Below, one piece after another: positions 21,500 to 31,489 of a DNA stretch of 64,000 nucleotides. Numbering within the stretch: the first letter of the stretch is position 1; every line of letters begins with the position of its first letter. Made by a program: the position numbers and the translations under genes. Source of the stretch: Zygosaccharomyces rouxii (lineage: Eukaryota > Ascomycota > Saccharomycetes > Saccharomycetales > Saccharomycetaceae); contig NC_012993.1 of the NCBI RefSeq assembly GCF_000026365.1, positions 124,001 to 188,000 of the forward strand, in the 5' to 3' direction. The notes under the pieces were generated by a model. It was given only the letters and a program-made list of their open reading frames with translations. It was not told the origin of the DNA and did no database searches.

Positions 21500-23756
21500 A
21501 TCGGAATTCGCCAATCCCATTGATTACTTGTCGGAACCAAGCATACAGAGGTTGGGCCGCCATTATGGAATGGTAAAATTAATACCACCTGCAAATTTTA
21601 AACCGCCATTTTGCATCAATAGGGAGACCTTCAAATTTCACGTCAGAGTACAAAATCTATCGGAATTGAATATTTTAAACAGATGCCGTCTTTTCTTTAT
21701 TAAACAGTTGAACAACTACAATAGGGCCTCCAGTGGTAAGAACAATGCTAATGACAAAACACTGTCGAATCCATATGTTAAGCTATCAACTGGTGAAACC
21801 GTATACCTCTACGATCTGTTTATTGAAATTTTGAAATACTTCAACGATGGTGAGAATAATAATAGGAAAAGATCAAGAAATCTTCAACGAATCATAAACT
21901 TCCCCTCTTTGCAAGAAATCAGCCGCGATACTAGACTTTGGAAAAATATTTCTCATATATTTAAGATGGATTACAAGAGTTTACAGGAGATTTTTGCCAA
22001 CTATATTGAGAATTATTACGAATACCTAGCCACACAGACGAAAAATCGTGGATCTCAACATCTTTCGAAATTATTGTACCAAGAGGAATACCCCAAATCT
22101 CTATTGAGTGACGATGACGCTAGTGGAGAAGAAGAAGATTCTGAAGACGAAGAAGATGAAGGTTGCGCGGTTTGCAATCGAAATACCAAACCAACGAAAA
22201 TGATTCTTTGCGATTCTTGTGATAAACCATTTCATATCTTTTGCCTTTCACCACCATTAGATTCGATACCCAAAGGTGACTGGATTTGTAACAATTGTAT
22301 CATTGGTAATGGTTACTACGGCTTCAGAGAGGAGACCCGTCATTACAGTTTAGAAGAGTTCCAAAATTTGTGGAATAATAACGAAAAGAGTTTAACGACA
22401 AATGCTGCGACTGGCGAACCCTTATCAATCGAACAATTAGAAGAAAAATTTTGGCAACATGTGGATGATATGGAAAATTCACTAACGGTTAAGTATGGTG
22501 CCGATCTTCATGGCGAAGGACCAGGCGAAATATCCGGGTTCCCCAGTAAAGATTATAAACCACCAGAATCAAAGATAAAATGTAGTGATCAAGATTTTGA
22601 AAATTATACGAATCACCCAATGAATCTACTCAATTTGCCCGATGCTAAAGGTTCTCTTTTACCAATGTTTGATCGTAAAATTTCGGGTATGACAATCCCC
22701 TGGATCTATGTGGGGTCCACCTTTTCCACATTTTGTTGGCATTTAGAGGATCAATACACTTTGAGTGCTAATTATCAGCATGAAGGTGCTCCTAAAGTTT
22801 GGTACAGTATACCGGAAGGGTCTTGCGATCGCTTTAACCAATTAATGAAAGATTTGGCACCAGATTTATTTGAAAAACAACCAGATCTTCTACACCAATT
22901 AGTAACACTGATATCACCTTATGATGAGAAATTTAAGAAGGCTGGCATTAAATGCTTTAAAGCTGTACAACAACCAAACGAATACATCATTACCTTCCCC
23001 AAATGTTACCACGCAGGCTTCAATAGCGGTTACAATTTTAACGAAGCTGTAAATTTTACTCTAGACTCCTGGGTCCCCTATGGTGTGGAAGCTGTGGCCG
23101 ATTACAGATCAACAGGAAAACATTGCGTTTTTGACATGTTTGAATTAATGTTGAACGTAGTAATTGAATCAGTACATCAAAGCTCCAAATTTCAAAGGTC
23201 CTTGGTAGAAAATTGTTTCCGTGAAGTTCGTCAAATCTTAAACTCAAACGTGAAAACTATTGAGCAGCTACTATCAAGTGTTCTTAGGAAAAAATTTGTA
23301 TTGGGCAGAACCGTTAGGGATGAATTTGCTCACAGGCGTAAGGGAAATTTAGTGACTCAAGATAGTCAGTACTCTCAGGAACAACAGCAAAGAGGCTCTG
23401 ACGATGATGAGGATTTTGATGTCTTTTGCACAAAATGTAAAACAATATGCAGTTTGGCATTTGTTTTACATTATAAAAATGGATCAAATCGCAAGAGAAG
23501 AAAGATCCAATCAATGACACCAACACAGCTAAACGAATTAGCCAACAATAACAACGGAGAACTGGAAATTTTATGCCTTGACGATTATGTTAAATTAGTG
23601 TACGATTCCGATATCGATGATCAAAGAACTTTGGTTAAAGGTGACGATGAAGACATAGATCCATTTGAAAATGATGAGTTAAATTATGTGCGGGATCCTG
23701 ATGAGCTTTATCATATCCTAAACATGGCAGGAAAGGCATTATTAGGTTGGACTTAA
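21468..23756 (+). CDS. JHD2: JmjC histone H3K4 demethylase Jhd2
   Basis: Fe(II)/2-oxoglutarate-dependent demethylase of trimethylated H3K4 (JARID1/KDM5 family), nuclear. It has 762 residues (728 in S. cerevisiae, YJR119C). JmjN is near 8-48 (PSESEFANPIDYL, YGMVKLIPP). The PHD finger is at 231-277 with CAVC, CDSC and CNNC. The JmjC domain spans about 395-540, with iron ligands His 425 and Glu 427 (CWHLEDQY) and His 515 (CYHAGFNSGYNFNEAVNF), all present. A Cys-rich segment near 645 (FCTKCKTICSLAF) corresponds to the C5HC2-type region. Translation may be limited by an upstream ORF. Confidence 0.97.
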   Translation: MDHVPIISPSESEFANPIDYLSEPSIQRLGRHYGMVKLIPPANFKPPFCINRETFKFHVRVQNLSELNILNRCRLFFIKQLNNYNRASSGKNNANDKTLSNPYVKLSTGETVYLYDLFIEILKYFNDGENNNRKRSRNLQRIINFPSLQEISRDTRLWKNISHIFKMDYKSLQEIFANYIENYYEYLATQTKNRGSQHLSKLLYQEEYPKSLLSDDDASGEEEDSEDEEDEGCAVCNRNTKPTKMILCDSCDKPFHIFCLSPPLDSIPKGDWICNNCIIGNGYYGFREETRHYSLEEFQNLWNNNEKSLTTNAATGEPLSIEQLEEKFWQHVDDMENSLTVKYGADLHGEGPGEISGFPSKDYKPPESKIKCSDQDFENYTNHPMNLLNLPDAKGSLLPMFDRKISGMTIPWIYVGSTFSTFCWHLEDQYTLSANYQHEGAPKVWYSIPEGSCDRFNQLMKDLAPDLFEKQPDLLHQLVTLISPYDEKFKKAGIKCFKAVQQPNEYIITFPKCYHAGFNSGYNFNEAVNFTLDSWVPYGVEAVADYRSTGKHCVFDMFELMLNVVIESVHQSSKFQRSLVENCFREVRQILNSNVKTIEQLLSSVLRKKFVLGRTVRDEFAHRRKGNLVTQDSQYSQEQQQRGSDDDEDFDVFCTKCKTICSLAFVLHYKNGSNRKRRKIQSMTPTQLNELANNNNGELEILCLDDYVKLVYDSDIDDQRTLVKGDDEDIDPFENDELNYVRDPDELYHILNMAGKALLGWT

Positions 23757-24059
23757 TTCTTTTTCAAATTGTGCCGGAATAAAATACAATACCAACCAAA
23801 TTTCAATGTTTGTTATTTCTTTATGTGGGAGTTATCTTTAATGATTCATGGGACTTTGATTCAATGGTGAGTTAATATCATTGATCAATATTTTAGTTAT
23901 AATATATTATTTTATATGCAGGTTAATCGATCTATATGTATTCTTTCAACGCGCTATATGACAAATTTTAACTTAGCAAACTTCTTGAACATTGACAGGA
24001 TTCAAGAAGTATAAGGAAAGCTTTTTTGGAGGAACTGATAATTATTCCTTGTTACAATT
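23757..24059 (+). promoter_or_regulatory. ILM1 promoter / JHD2 3' region
   Basis: AT-rich spacer, including ATAATATATTATTTTATATG near 23899-23919 that could act as a 3' processing or TATA element. No gene is seen. Confidence 0.4.
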
Positions 24060-24617
24060 ATGGCTGCCCTCTCATCAGTGAATGGATTATTTCTCAGAGT
24101 CGCATTTCTGTTGACGATTTCATTCTTTTGTTTCAAGAATGTTAATAGCATTTTGGAAAACTCATACGTCGTCCTTCTTACCCATTCTATGAATCTACCT
24201 ATGCTTGCTATGTCCCCATACAGTGGTCAATTGGGTATATTTGGTGTTTTGTTTTTAATGTTGGCATTTAGCGATCTGCTCCCATTATTGGAATCAAATC
24301 AAAAGTATTTTTACTCCATTGTGCCAGCAAGACTTACGGCATATTTCATATTGACAGCCCTTTCCTACGTTTGGACTTCAAATCTTTATCTGCATAATAA
24401 TGCAGTATTTTTATTCTGCTTCAATGAAGTTTGGCTAAATTTTGTCATCTATGGTTCTATTAGAGAGGAGAGAAATGAAGAGTTCAAGAGAACTACTCAA
24501 TTTGTCAATAACACCGAGATTTTCCAAGAAGATGGTGAAGAAGAAGATGGAGAAGGAGTCCCATTGACCTCCATTCAAGAGATTGAACAATTGGAAGATG
24601 ATAATGAACAAGAATAA
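24060..24617 (+). CDS. ILM1: Membrane protein Ilm1
   Basis: Small membrane protein of 185 residues (about 203 in S. cerevisiae, YJR118C). It has about four hydrophobic helices in the first 140 residues (FLLTISFFCF, LGIFGVLFLMLAFSDLLPLL, LTAYFILTALSYVW, AVFLFCFNEVWLNFVIYG) and an acidic cytosolic tail (EDGEEEDGEGVPLTS). The family is known only loosely, from mitochondrial DNA maintenance and ER phenotypes; the biochemical role is not established. It is directly downstream of JHD2 as in S. cerevisiae, and its stop is 39 bp from the convergent SRB4 stop. Confidence 0.92.
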   Translation: MAALSSVNGLFLRVAFLLTISFFCFKNVNSILENSYVVLLTHSMNLPMLAMSPYSGQLGIFGVLFLMLAFSDLLPLLESNQKYFYSIVPARLTAYFILTALSYVWTSNLYLHNNAVFLFCFNEVWLNFVIYGSIREERNEEFKRTTQFVNNTEIFQEDGEEEDGEGVPLTSIQEIEQLEDDNEQE

Positions 24618-24656
24618 AGAACTTGATTCATGGAAAATTTACTTATCTGTATATTC

Positions 24657-26621
24657 TCAGGTTTTCTTAATGTACTCGTTAACAATAAAGTGTAAGATTT
24701 CTTCCACTTCTTTGAACTCCGAAAATCTGGTATCGAAGGACACATTTTTAGATGCATTCTGGTAGAGAACTCTAACGGCTAAATTACAGTAGTTAGGGCT
24801 CTCTAAAGTCAGGGATAGCTTATCTTCATTGACCAATTTAACATCAAATTGAGTTTTACATGTGGTAAGAAGTCGATCAAAAGTGCTAATCTCTTGGTTC
24901 AACTTGGCAATATGGATGTCCAAATTGACATCATCAGCATTCTCATGCCTTGGTGGATGAACAACAGTCTCTGAAAATGTTGAAGTTTCCACTACATCTA
25001 ACACATGGGTCTTTAAAATCTTTCTCAATAATAATTTATAATTTTGATGCCTCATCTTACCCAGTAGTGGCCTTATCAATAGGATATCCTTGTCCACATT
25101 TAAATGTGAATTTCTGGTGGATGAAGTCAGTCTTTGTCTTAGGTTTTTCTTGAACATGACAACGAGGAGCATTCTCACTGTGATTAACATCAAATTAGCC
25201 CTTCTATCGTTTATCTTTGGTGCATCTTGCTCATGATTTACCACTGAAGCATCATCCAAGGAAACCAGTTCGATCTCAAATTTTTCATTCGGTAGTTCTA
25301 TGACAACTTTTTTCTCATTTTCAATAGTGACACCATATGAGATTAGTTGTGCACACTCTCTTCTCAATTGATACATCAATTCTTGCTCAAAGATTAATGC
25401 TTTCAATTTTTCAATTTGACTCCTAATATCTTCTTGATCTTTTTTACCCGATGAATCACTATTGAGGAAAACGTTATCGACTGAACTCTCCCCCGATAAA
25501 ATGTAATCATCTTCAAATTCAATCTTGGTAAATATTCGAATTCTGATGAATTTTTCATTATGAGGTGATGGCGAGTTTTCACCTGTAATGGGTACCAATT
25601 CTAATGTATTAGTTTCAGGGTTTGTTTTCAAAATCGCAACACCTCTATCAAGCCTGTAAGTGGATCCAGAATCTTCATATCCGTATTTAACACCAAGAGA
25701 TCGCAGACCTGTGCTTTTATCCCTTAATTTGAAAATAACATCTTTGTTACTAATGTATTGTGAAATCTTTTTCCAGTACCTATGTTCGTTTTTCAGTTTT
25801 TCTTCCAACATCGAATGGTTCTCCTTTAAGAGTGTCCTGGATTCGTTAAGACATCTTATTTTCCAACCTCTATCAATAACCTGCATAGTCAATTGATCTT
25901 CCACAGTTTTCGGTTCTGATGAAACCCTATCACTATTTAACGATGCCACTGGGACAATCTTTTTGAGGAATGGTGACATTGAACTTAGAGCTACTGACTC
26001 TCTTACAGATGAAAGTAAAAGCGATAAAAATTCTAAAGCTAGTGAGGATTCATTCATAGCAATATTAATGTGTTCTACCATTTCTCTTCTCATCCTTACG
26101 AATTGCTCCTGTGTAATTGTTTCCTCTTCCTTTTCGCCATCCTTGGTTGTTTCTTGGTTATCTTCTTCAACTGCCTCTGGCGGTACTTCTTCAACTTGGT
26201 TTTCCGAAGGATCAACATCCATTAAATCAGGCCTTGCATCTTCATCACCACCAGATTTATCCTTTTCAATTTCTTCTTCCAGTGCATCTTCTGAAAGATC
26301 TGCAAATTTGAATCCAGGTCCCTTCTGTTGTAACACAAGGGGAATTAAATGTTCTAATGGCATTTGACCAAACAATCCGTATGGATTGTTTATCAATGAT
26401 TGGCCTGCGTTATTATTACCTTGAGCAGGTTCGGAATCAACATCCATCTGATCAGGATTCCCATTTTCTGATGTTTGAGCATTACTATTAGGTGCGTTGG
26501 TCAGCGGCGATGAAACGGATCCATGAAGCGGCAATGTGATGAGATTTGGATCTAAGGCCAATTGTATACCATTTTCCACTAGATTTAAATCATTAGAGGA
26601 CTCATCATGATTCTCAGACAT
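24657..26621 (-). CDS. SRB4: Mediator head subunit Med17 (Srb4)
   Basis: Central scaffold of the Mediator head module, linking activators to RNA polymerase II. The first ATG, at 26621, gives 654 residues (687 in S. cerevisiae, YER022W). The N-terminus is long, acidic and disordered. It is followed by the conserved helical part: FVRMRREMVEHINIAMNESSLALEFLSLLL, SPFLKKIVP, then a β-rich C-terminal half ending FKEVEEILHFIVNEYI. The order SRB4-RPN3 on the same strand matches YER022W-YER021W. Confidence 0.95.
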   Translation of the reverse strand: MSENHDESSNDLNLVENGIQLALDPNLITLPLHGSVSSPLTNAPNSNAQTSENGNPDQMDVDSEPAQGNNNAGQSLINNPYGLFGQMPLEHLIPLVLQQKGPGFKFADLSEDALEEEIEKDKSGGDEDARPDLMDVDPSENQVEEVPPEAVEEDNQETTKDGEKEEETITQEQFVRMRREMVEHINIAMNESSLALEFLSLLLSSVRESVALSSMSPFLKKIVPVASLNSDRVSSEPKTVEDQLTMQVIDRGWKIRCLNESRTLLKENHSMLEEKLKNEHRYWKKISQYISNKDVIFKLRDKSTGLRSLGVKYGYEDSGSTYRLDRGVAILKTNPETNTLELVPITGENSPSPHNEKFIRIRIFTKIEFEDDYILSGESSVDNVFLNSDSSGKKDQEDIRSQIEKLKALIFEQELMYQLRRECAQLISYGVTIENEKKVVIELPNEKFEIELVSLDDASVVNHEQDAPKINDRRANLMLITVRMLLVVMFKKNLRQRLTSSTRNSHLNVDKDILLIRPLLGKMRHQNYKLLLRKILKTHVLDVVETSTFSETVVHPPRHENADDVNLDIHIAKLNQEISTFDRLLTTCKTQFDVKLVNEDKLSLTLESPNYCNLAVRVLYQNASKNVSFDTRFSEFKEVEEILHFIVNEYIKKT

Positions 26622-26832
26622 GGTTTTTATATTCACTTATCACTCATGAATGGTTCAAAACGTGTATGTATATGTGATGTTGGTCAACTCTAAGCGTTTT
26701 TTTTCGAACCCAAGAAAAATGCCATGGTAGAGTAACAACCATAGCGAAGGAAAAAAAAAGTAAGATACAAAAGGTTTTAAAAGCCCATATGCTGTTGAAA
26801 TTCTTCTATACATCGATATTTAAACAAATAGA

Positions 26833-28350
26833 TCATAAGAATCCCAAATCGTCGATGTCTGAGAAGTCCGAAATATCATCAAGCAACTCACCATCTATAA
26901 ATTCATCCTCTTGAGATCCATTATTCTTATTTTTGTTATCTTCAGGGTACCTCATAGCCATGATACTTTCGTCATGCAATTGATTGACAAAAGTAATTCT
27001 TTGGTCAAATACCTCTTGAGGATCTTCGGTATCATAGATGTTGAGTAATCCACTTGTCTCGATGTAACCCTTCTCATGATTGATCTTCGCCTCAATGACA
27101 CCATCCCTAATGGCTCTGGAAATCATATATTCAACTGTTTGTTCAGAATCCAAACGTAATTTCAGACAAATATCCTTCAATGAAATCTTTTTGTAAGTCA
27201 ATGAAATAATTCTAATACCTGTCTTAATAACGTTTGATCTCAAACGAACGTACAATTGGTAATTCCCATCTTTGATCAATCTGGATTTGTATTTGGAAAT
27301 TGCTAAGGTAAATTTTTTCAAATCACCTAGTTTTACCGCCTTGGTTAAATGGTAATAAGGTTCCAAAGACTTCTGCATGTTTGGTTGATGGAAAAATGAT
27401 AATTCAGGAATATCACCCATTAGTAACTCGATGACACAGTGTAATTTATTTGCCTGTTGCAAAAACCCTAAACTGTTTGGAGTATTAGGTGCCTTTCTAA
27501 TTGCTGCTATGATATATTCATTGGCGCTTGTGTAGTCCAGCTGAATAGCGCTTATCTTGGACAAATAGAAATAATAACGAGCCTCCACTGGACTTGAAAC
27601 ATCTGTTGGGGTAAATTCCACCTTATTAACGAAATCAGATGCAGCTTCCACTTCACCTCCTGATAAGAAACTACGCATGATTAAAGTTATTAGCATTGCC
27701 TTGGTCTCATTATCATGTTTCAATGAGGCTGTCTTGAAAAATTTAATCATCTTAGCTCTTGTAACTGGATCAGAAGTTCTGCCCAATTTTTCATCACAAA
27801 TGACCACATAAAACCACAATTTTGCATTGATTAGATCGAGAAACCTTTGGTTATAAAATTCCAATAGTTTAGGGATAACAATTTTCTTATTGAAATTTTC
27901 CAATTCTTCATATTTGCCACTATCCAATAGGTAAAGTACCACTAGTAAATGGACAAAACTGTTTACTTCTGCCGCTACCTCGATCTTTTTCTCACCGACC
28001 ACCTCATAAAATGATGCTGGGTAACCAGACCTGATTTCATCTGCTTTGTTAACGCTACTCTTCTTATTATCATTAATGGCCTTTAACAATGGAATCTTGA
28101 AATCACTACCATCTGGATACAACACATGAACTAACGCTGATAGGATCTCTTTTTTTAGATGTTGCTTCCTCAAGGTACCAACTTCTTTAAGACCTCTCCA
28201 AACAAAATAAGTATCTAATGTGGAAGCAGTCTTTGAAATCTCTGATAAGACAGCAACGATTTCATCCATTGCTCTTTCTTCCGCATGTTTAACATCAACT
28301 TCAGGCTGCTCAGGAGCCGGTGAGTCTACATCCATTTTTTCCCCAGACAT
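26833..28350 (-). CDS. RPN3: 26S proteasome lid subunit Rpn3
   Basis: Non-ATPase PCI-domain subunit of the 19S regulatory particle lid. The first ATG, at 28350, gives 505 residues (523 in S. cerevisiae, YER021W). TPR-like helical repeats fill the first two thirds; a C-terminal PCI winged helix is recognised in YKKISLKDICLKLRLDS and VEYMISRAIRDGVIEAKIN, followed by the usual acidic tail (ELLDDISDFSDIDDLGFL). A PACE element upstream points to control by Rpn4. Confidence 0.97.
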   Translation of the reverse strand: MSGEKMDVDSPAPEQPEVDVKHAEERAMDEIVAVLSEISKTASTLDTYFVWRGLKEVGTLRKQHLKKEILSALVHVLYPDGSDFKIPLLKAINDNKKSSVNKADEIRSGYPASFYEVVGEKKIEVAAEVNSFVHLLVVLYLLDSGKYEELENFNKKIVIPKLLEFYNQRFLDLINAKLWFYVVICDEKLGRTSDPVTRAKMIKFFKTASLKHDNETKAMLITLIMRSFLSGGEVEAASDFVNKVEFTPTDVSSPVEARYYFYLSKISAIQLDYTSANEYIIAAIRKAPNTPNSLGFLQQANKLHCVIELLMGDIPELSFFHQPNMQKSLEPYYHLTKAVKLGDLKKFTLAISKYKSRLIKDGNYQLYVRLRSNVIKTGIRIISLTYKKISLKDICLKLRLDSEQTVEYMISRAIRDGVIEAKINHEKGYIETSGLLNIYDTEDPQEVFDQRITFVNQLHDESIMAMRYPEDNKNKNNGSQEDEFIDGELLDDISDFSDIDDLGFL

Positions 28351-28685
28351 GATTGGCAATCTCTAACAATTATTCAAACAACTACAACACAGATTACACC
28401 CACAATTCTTTATACCCTGGGTTCTTGGTGGCAAATGTGTTGGTAGTTGAAGTGTGGTGAACTTAACTCTAAGAAACCCTTGTCCGAGACTAAGAGACAA
28501 ATTTACCCGGACGCATAATGAAGTACTACTAAGCTCCAAATAAGACCAATAGTAATAATGCCAAAACTAAGAATAAGAACCATTAGTAATGAAACCGCTA
28601 TACTTTTATATAGTACTTTAAACGATTATAGCTACAACAATGCACATGCAAGAGCGGTTGCATTAATAGCCACACACTAATTACA
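28351..28685 (-). promoter_or_regulatory. RPN3 promoter with PACE element
   Basis: GGTGGCAAA at 28427-28435 is an exact match to the proteasome-associated control element bound by Rpn4, 77 bp before the RPN3 ATG. The remainder is STE24 3' sequence. No gene is seen. Confidence 0.8.
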
Positions 28686-30065
28686 TCACTCTGCCTTCTT
28701 GCGACTTACGAAGCCCAATGCGGTTAAACGTTCGGCTAGAGTTGGGTGAGAGTAGTGGTATGCCGAGTACAATGGGTCTACATTCATTGTGGACAAGTTC
28801 TTTATCTGTAGGTTAATTAGAGCTTGTGCCAAATACTGCGTGTAACCCAATCCCTTGGCAAATGCATCTGCTTGGTATTCATGCAATCTGGAAATCAATG
28901 AGAGTAAGAATTGCATCACGCATTCCATTGGGGCCAATAAATCATTAAACAATTGTAAGCCAATCATGATAGGGAAGTCGGGTGTAAAGACTTGCTTTGA
29001 ACTTGAGAGTAAATCTCCACTGGGCACACCCAAGAAGAATCCAAATGAATTGTAAAGTGACAAGTTTCTATAAACTGCGCTGAACAATGAGAATAATGCA
29101 AAAGTATGAACTTGACTCAATACAACCATGTTGACGATGTGGTTCTTTTGCCAATGACCAATTTCATGTGCCAGCACTGCCGTAATTTCTTCCACTGAAC
29201 TCTCATTGACCAAAGTATCATAAAGTACAATACGTTTACTAGTAAAGGGTAAACCAGTAAAATATGCATTTGAATGAGAGGAACGTTTAGAACCATCAAC
29301 AACAAAGATTTTGTCTAGTGGAAATCCCAATTTGAATGCCAAATCCTCGATCGATTTTTTCAATGGACCATCTTCTAAAGGTGTAAACTTGTTGAATAGT
29401 GGCATAATGAACACAGGAATCAAGGTAATCACCAAAATTTGCACTAAAAAGATGAATCCACAGATGTACCATAAGAAATTAGTTTCAAATCTTTCAAAAA
29501 TCTTCAAAAAACCATAGAGAATGGGTCCACCAAGTGCATGTCCCAATGCCAAACCTTTCAAAGTATCAACGATCCATAATTGTTTAGTCAATTTGTTAAA
29601 TCCAAACTTTTCCTCTAGAACGAAATGTTGGTAGTATGAAAGTGGCAAATCGATAATTGTAGAAAAATTAGAAATAACACTCAAAAACCAAAGCGATTGC
29701 GCAACACTACTAACGGCAGCCCATCTAGTTGGCAAGATGAATTGCGAGAGATGTACACCAAAATTCCACAATCTGGGCATAACATCGAATTTAATAGCCA
29801 CCAATTTTTGAACAAGATTAAACGCCTCAGAAACAACAGAGAATTTAGCCTTAGCTCTCGAATAAGCAGTAGATTTCACAAAAGTTTCATTATCAATCTC
29901 ATTTTCCAATGCGGCTGGTAGTTTTTTACTCTTCAGTACACGGTACTGTCTGTAGGTCAAATAAGTTTCGAAGGCGAATTGAGCAACAGAAATACCTGCA
30001 ATGATACCCTTCCAAGGAATCACTGGGCTATCTAAACGAGACTGTATCGATTCAAACAGACTCAT
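28686..30065 (-). CDS. STE24: CAAX zinc metalloprotease Ste24
   Basis: ER and inner nuclear membrane protease that removes the AAX tripeptide of prenylated proteins and makes the first N-terminal cut of a-factor. The start at 30065 gives 459 residues (453 in S. cerevisiae, YJR117W) and aligns with the known N-terminus (SPVIPWKGIIAGISVAQFAFE). Zinc ligands are in HEIGH at 300-304, and the third ligand is in SRLHEYQADAFAKG. Several hydrophobic helices form the chamber. An in-frame ATG at 30179 would add 38 basic residues that the family lacks, so the shorter form is preferred. It is a pheromone-pathway gene, like SST2 and GPA1 nearby. Confidence 0.96.
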   Translation of the reverse strand: MSLFESIQSRLDSPVIPWKGIIAGISVAQFAFETYLTYRQYRVLKSKKLPAALENEIDNETFVKSTAYSRAKAKFSVVSEAFNLVQKLVAIKFDVMPRLWNFGVHLSQFILPTRWAAVSSVAQSLWFLSVISNFSTIIDLPLSYYQHFVLEEKFGFNKLTKQLWIVDTLKGLALGHALGGPILYGFLKIFERFETNFLWYICGFIFLVQILVITLIPVFIMPLFNKFTPLEDGPLKKSIEDLAFKLGFPLDKIFVVDGSKRSSHSNAYFTGLPFTSKRIVLYDTLVNESSVEEITAVLAHEIGHWQKNHIVNMVVLSQVHTFALFSLFSAVYRNLSLYNSFGFFLGVPSGDLLSSSKQVFTPDFPIMIGLQLFNDLLAPMECVMQFLLSLISRLHEYQADAFAKGLGYTQYLAQALINLQIKNLSTMNVDPLYSAYHYSHPTLAERLTALGFVSRKKAE

Positions 30066-30319
30066 CGTGGCAGTAGAATCAATGGTAACCGTACGTTTAT
30101 CTCTATCCTTTTTAATTGTATTGTGAGGGATGTTTGAAGGAAGCTCGTCCACGTAATAGCGGGTTCGATACCTTTTCATAATGGAAGAGAAAAAGTTAAC
30201 AGCGGTTACCCGGGGAGAGTCTACATAAAAATACTACATATTGGCATTTAGATGCACATTGATGGCATTGTAAGCGCTCATACCATCTATCGCCTGTCCT
30301 TCCACTTTATGTCTATCAA

Positions 30320-31147
30320 TCAGTGACTCTTGGTAACTTTATTAGAGCCCCTTGCCATCTTCTTGGCGATCTTGTACATTTTACTAAACCAGAAAACGTT
30401 TAGAGTGTTGAGAATCATGTTTATGGACAACAGAATAAAGGTTTGGAAAATGGGTAGTTGATCTCTAACTTTCCACATCTGCTGTACCAACAGCACAATT
30501 GCCGCAAATCCCCATAAAATTCTGACGATAAAGAACACTGCCATTAACAACAATCCATTCAGAACGTTAAACCAAAATGGCACCGGTGGTTTAGAAGCAC
30601 CTCTTGACAACTGCGTAATGAACCAATTGTTGTTAACAAATGGTGTACTTGCCTCAAATAACAAAAATTTACCAGCCCATGAAAGGCAGAATGGTTTTAA
30701 CGTTAGTCCCACAACGTATAATGAACTTAAACAATGGGCCATGAACTCCACACCGTACAATTCGTAATGTAGCAGACAAACTCCCAAATCCCAAAGAAAA
30801 TAGCCCACTGTCAACGCAGTTGCCATTGCACACCTGTCGTCTTGGTAAGTGACCACATTGAGACTTAATGGTGTTAAGATGACAGGTGCAATAGCATACC
30901 ATGTAACAATACACTGGATGTTAGACACGGTATGAACATCGAAATTGACCTTAACCTTAGAATCTTCAATCGAGGTATAGTGCTTACCAAATATCAAACG
31001 GTTCAAATATGGTGCTACCCATTGGTATACAACAATGTAAAACAACAATGCACCCAGTATTTCGTGTAAATGCTTCAAATACAAGTTATCAGATTGGGGG
31101 AAAAGGGACCAACCAATTAGTGGATCCTCCGTAGTCACTTCAAACAT
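30320..31147 (-). CDS. TDA4: TLC-domain membrane protein Tda4
   Basis: TRAM-LAG1-CLN8 domain protein of 275 residues (279 in S. cerevisiae, YJR116W). About six to seven hydrophobic helices are visible (HEILGALLFYIVVYQW, IQCIVTWYAIAPVI, ALTVGYFLWDLGVCLLHY, FFIVRILWGFAAIVLLV). It has the TLC-type YFLWDLGVCLLHYELYG segment with its conserved Asp and His. The tail is basic (KKMARGSNKVTKSH), like an ER-retention tail, though not a strict KKxx. The S. cerevisiae protein is poorly characterised. Next to STE24 as in YJR117W-YJR116W. Confidence 0.92.
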   Translation of the reverse strand: MFEVTTEDPLIGWSLFPQSDNLYLKHLHEILGALLFYIVVYQWVAPYLNRLIFGKHYTSIEDSKVKVNFDVHTVSNIQCIVTWYAIAPVILTPLSLNVVTYQDDRCAMATALTVGYFLWDLGVCLLHYELYGVEFMAHCLSSLYVVGLTLKPFCLSWAGKFLLFEASTPFVNNNWFITQLSRGASKPPVPFWFNVLNGLLLMAVFFIVRILWGFAAIVLLVQQMWKVRDQLPIFQTFILLSINMILNTLNVFWFSKMYKIAKKMARGSNKVTKSH

Positions 31148-31489
31148 TTTTGATTAAGCTATTCGAGTTGATCGTTACCTGTGTTTTCTTTGACGTCGTC
31201 AGCCTCGAGTTTGGCAGTTTAACAGTCTGGCAAATCTCGATTCGTAAACAAAAAGAGTCGTTTATTGAGAACCTCGAGCATAATAGAAAAGGGGCTCGAA
31301 TGAAAGAGTTGAGCCGACGCTAGCATTTTGGAATAGCTTCACAACTGTCCAACCCAATCAGTATTGACATCCATGATATGATCTTTACTCCACGTGATGA
31401 TACTATCATCCATCAAGAGTGGTATAAAGTTGAAAAGATCGAGTATAACTACAGTTCAAAAGTCAATAAGAAGGTCAATAACTGCAAAC
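31148..31489 (+). promoter_or_regulatory. TDA4/ADO1 divergent promoter
   Basis: Holds two CTCGAG sites (near 31204 and 31272) and one E-box CACGTG at 31391-31396, which touches the upstream in-frame ATG of ADO1 at 31397. If the longer ADO1 form is made, 31397-31489 is coding. Confidence 0.5.

Noticed and set aside
30066..30179. A 38-residue N-terminal extension of STE24 from an upstream ATG.
   Set aside because: The family starts at the internal ATG (30065), and the extension is charged and would precede the first membrane helix without a known role. It stays possible.
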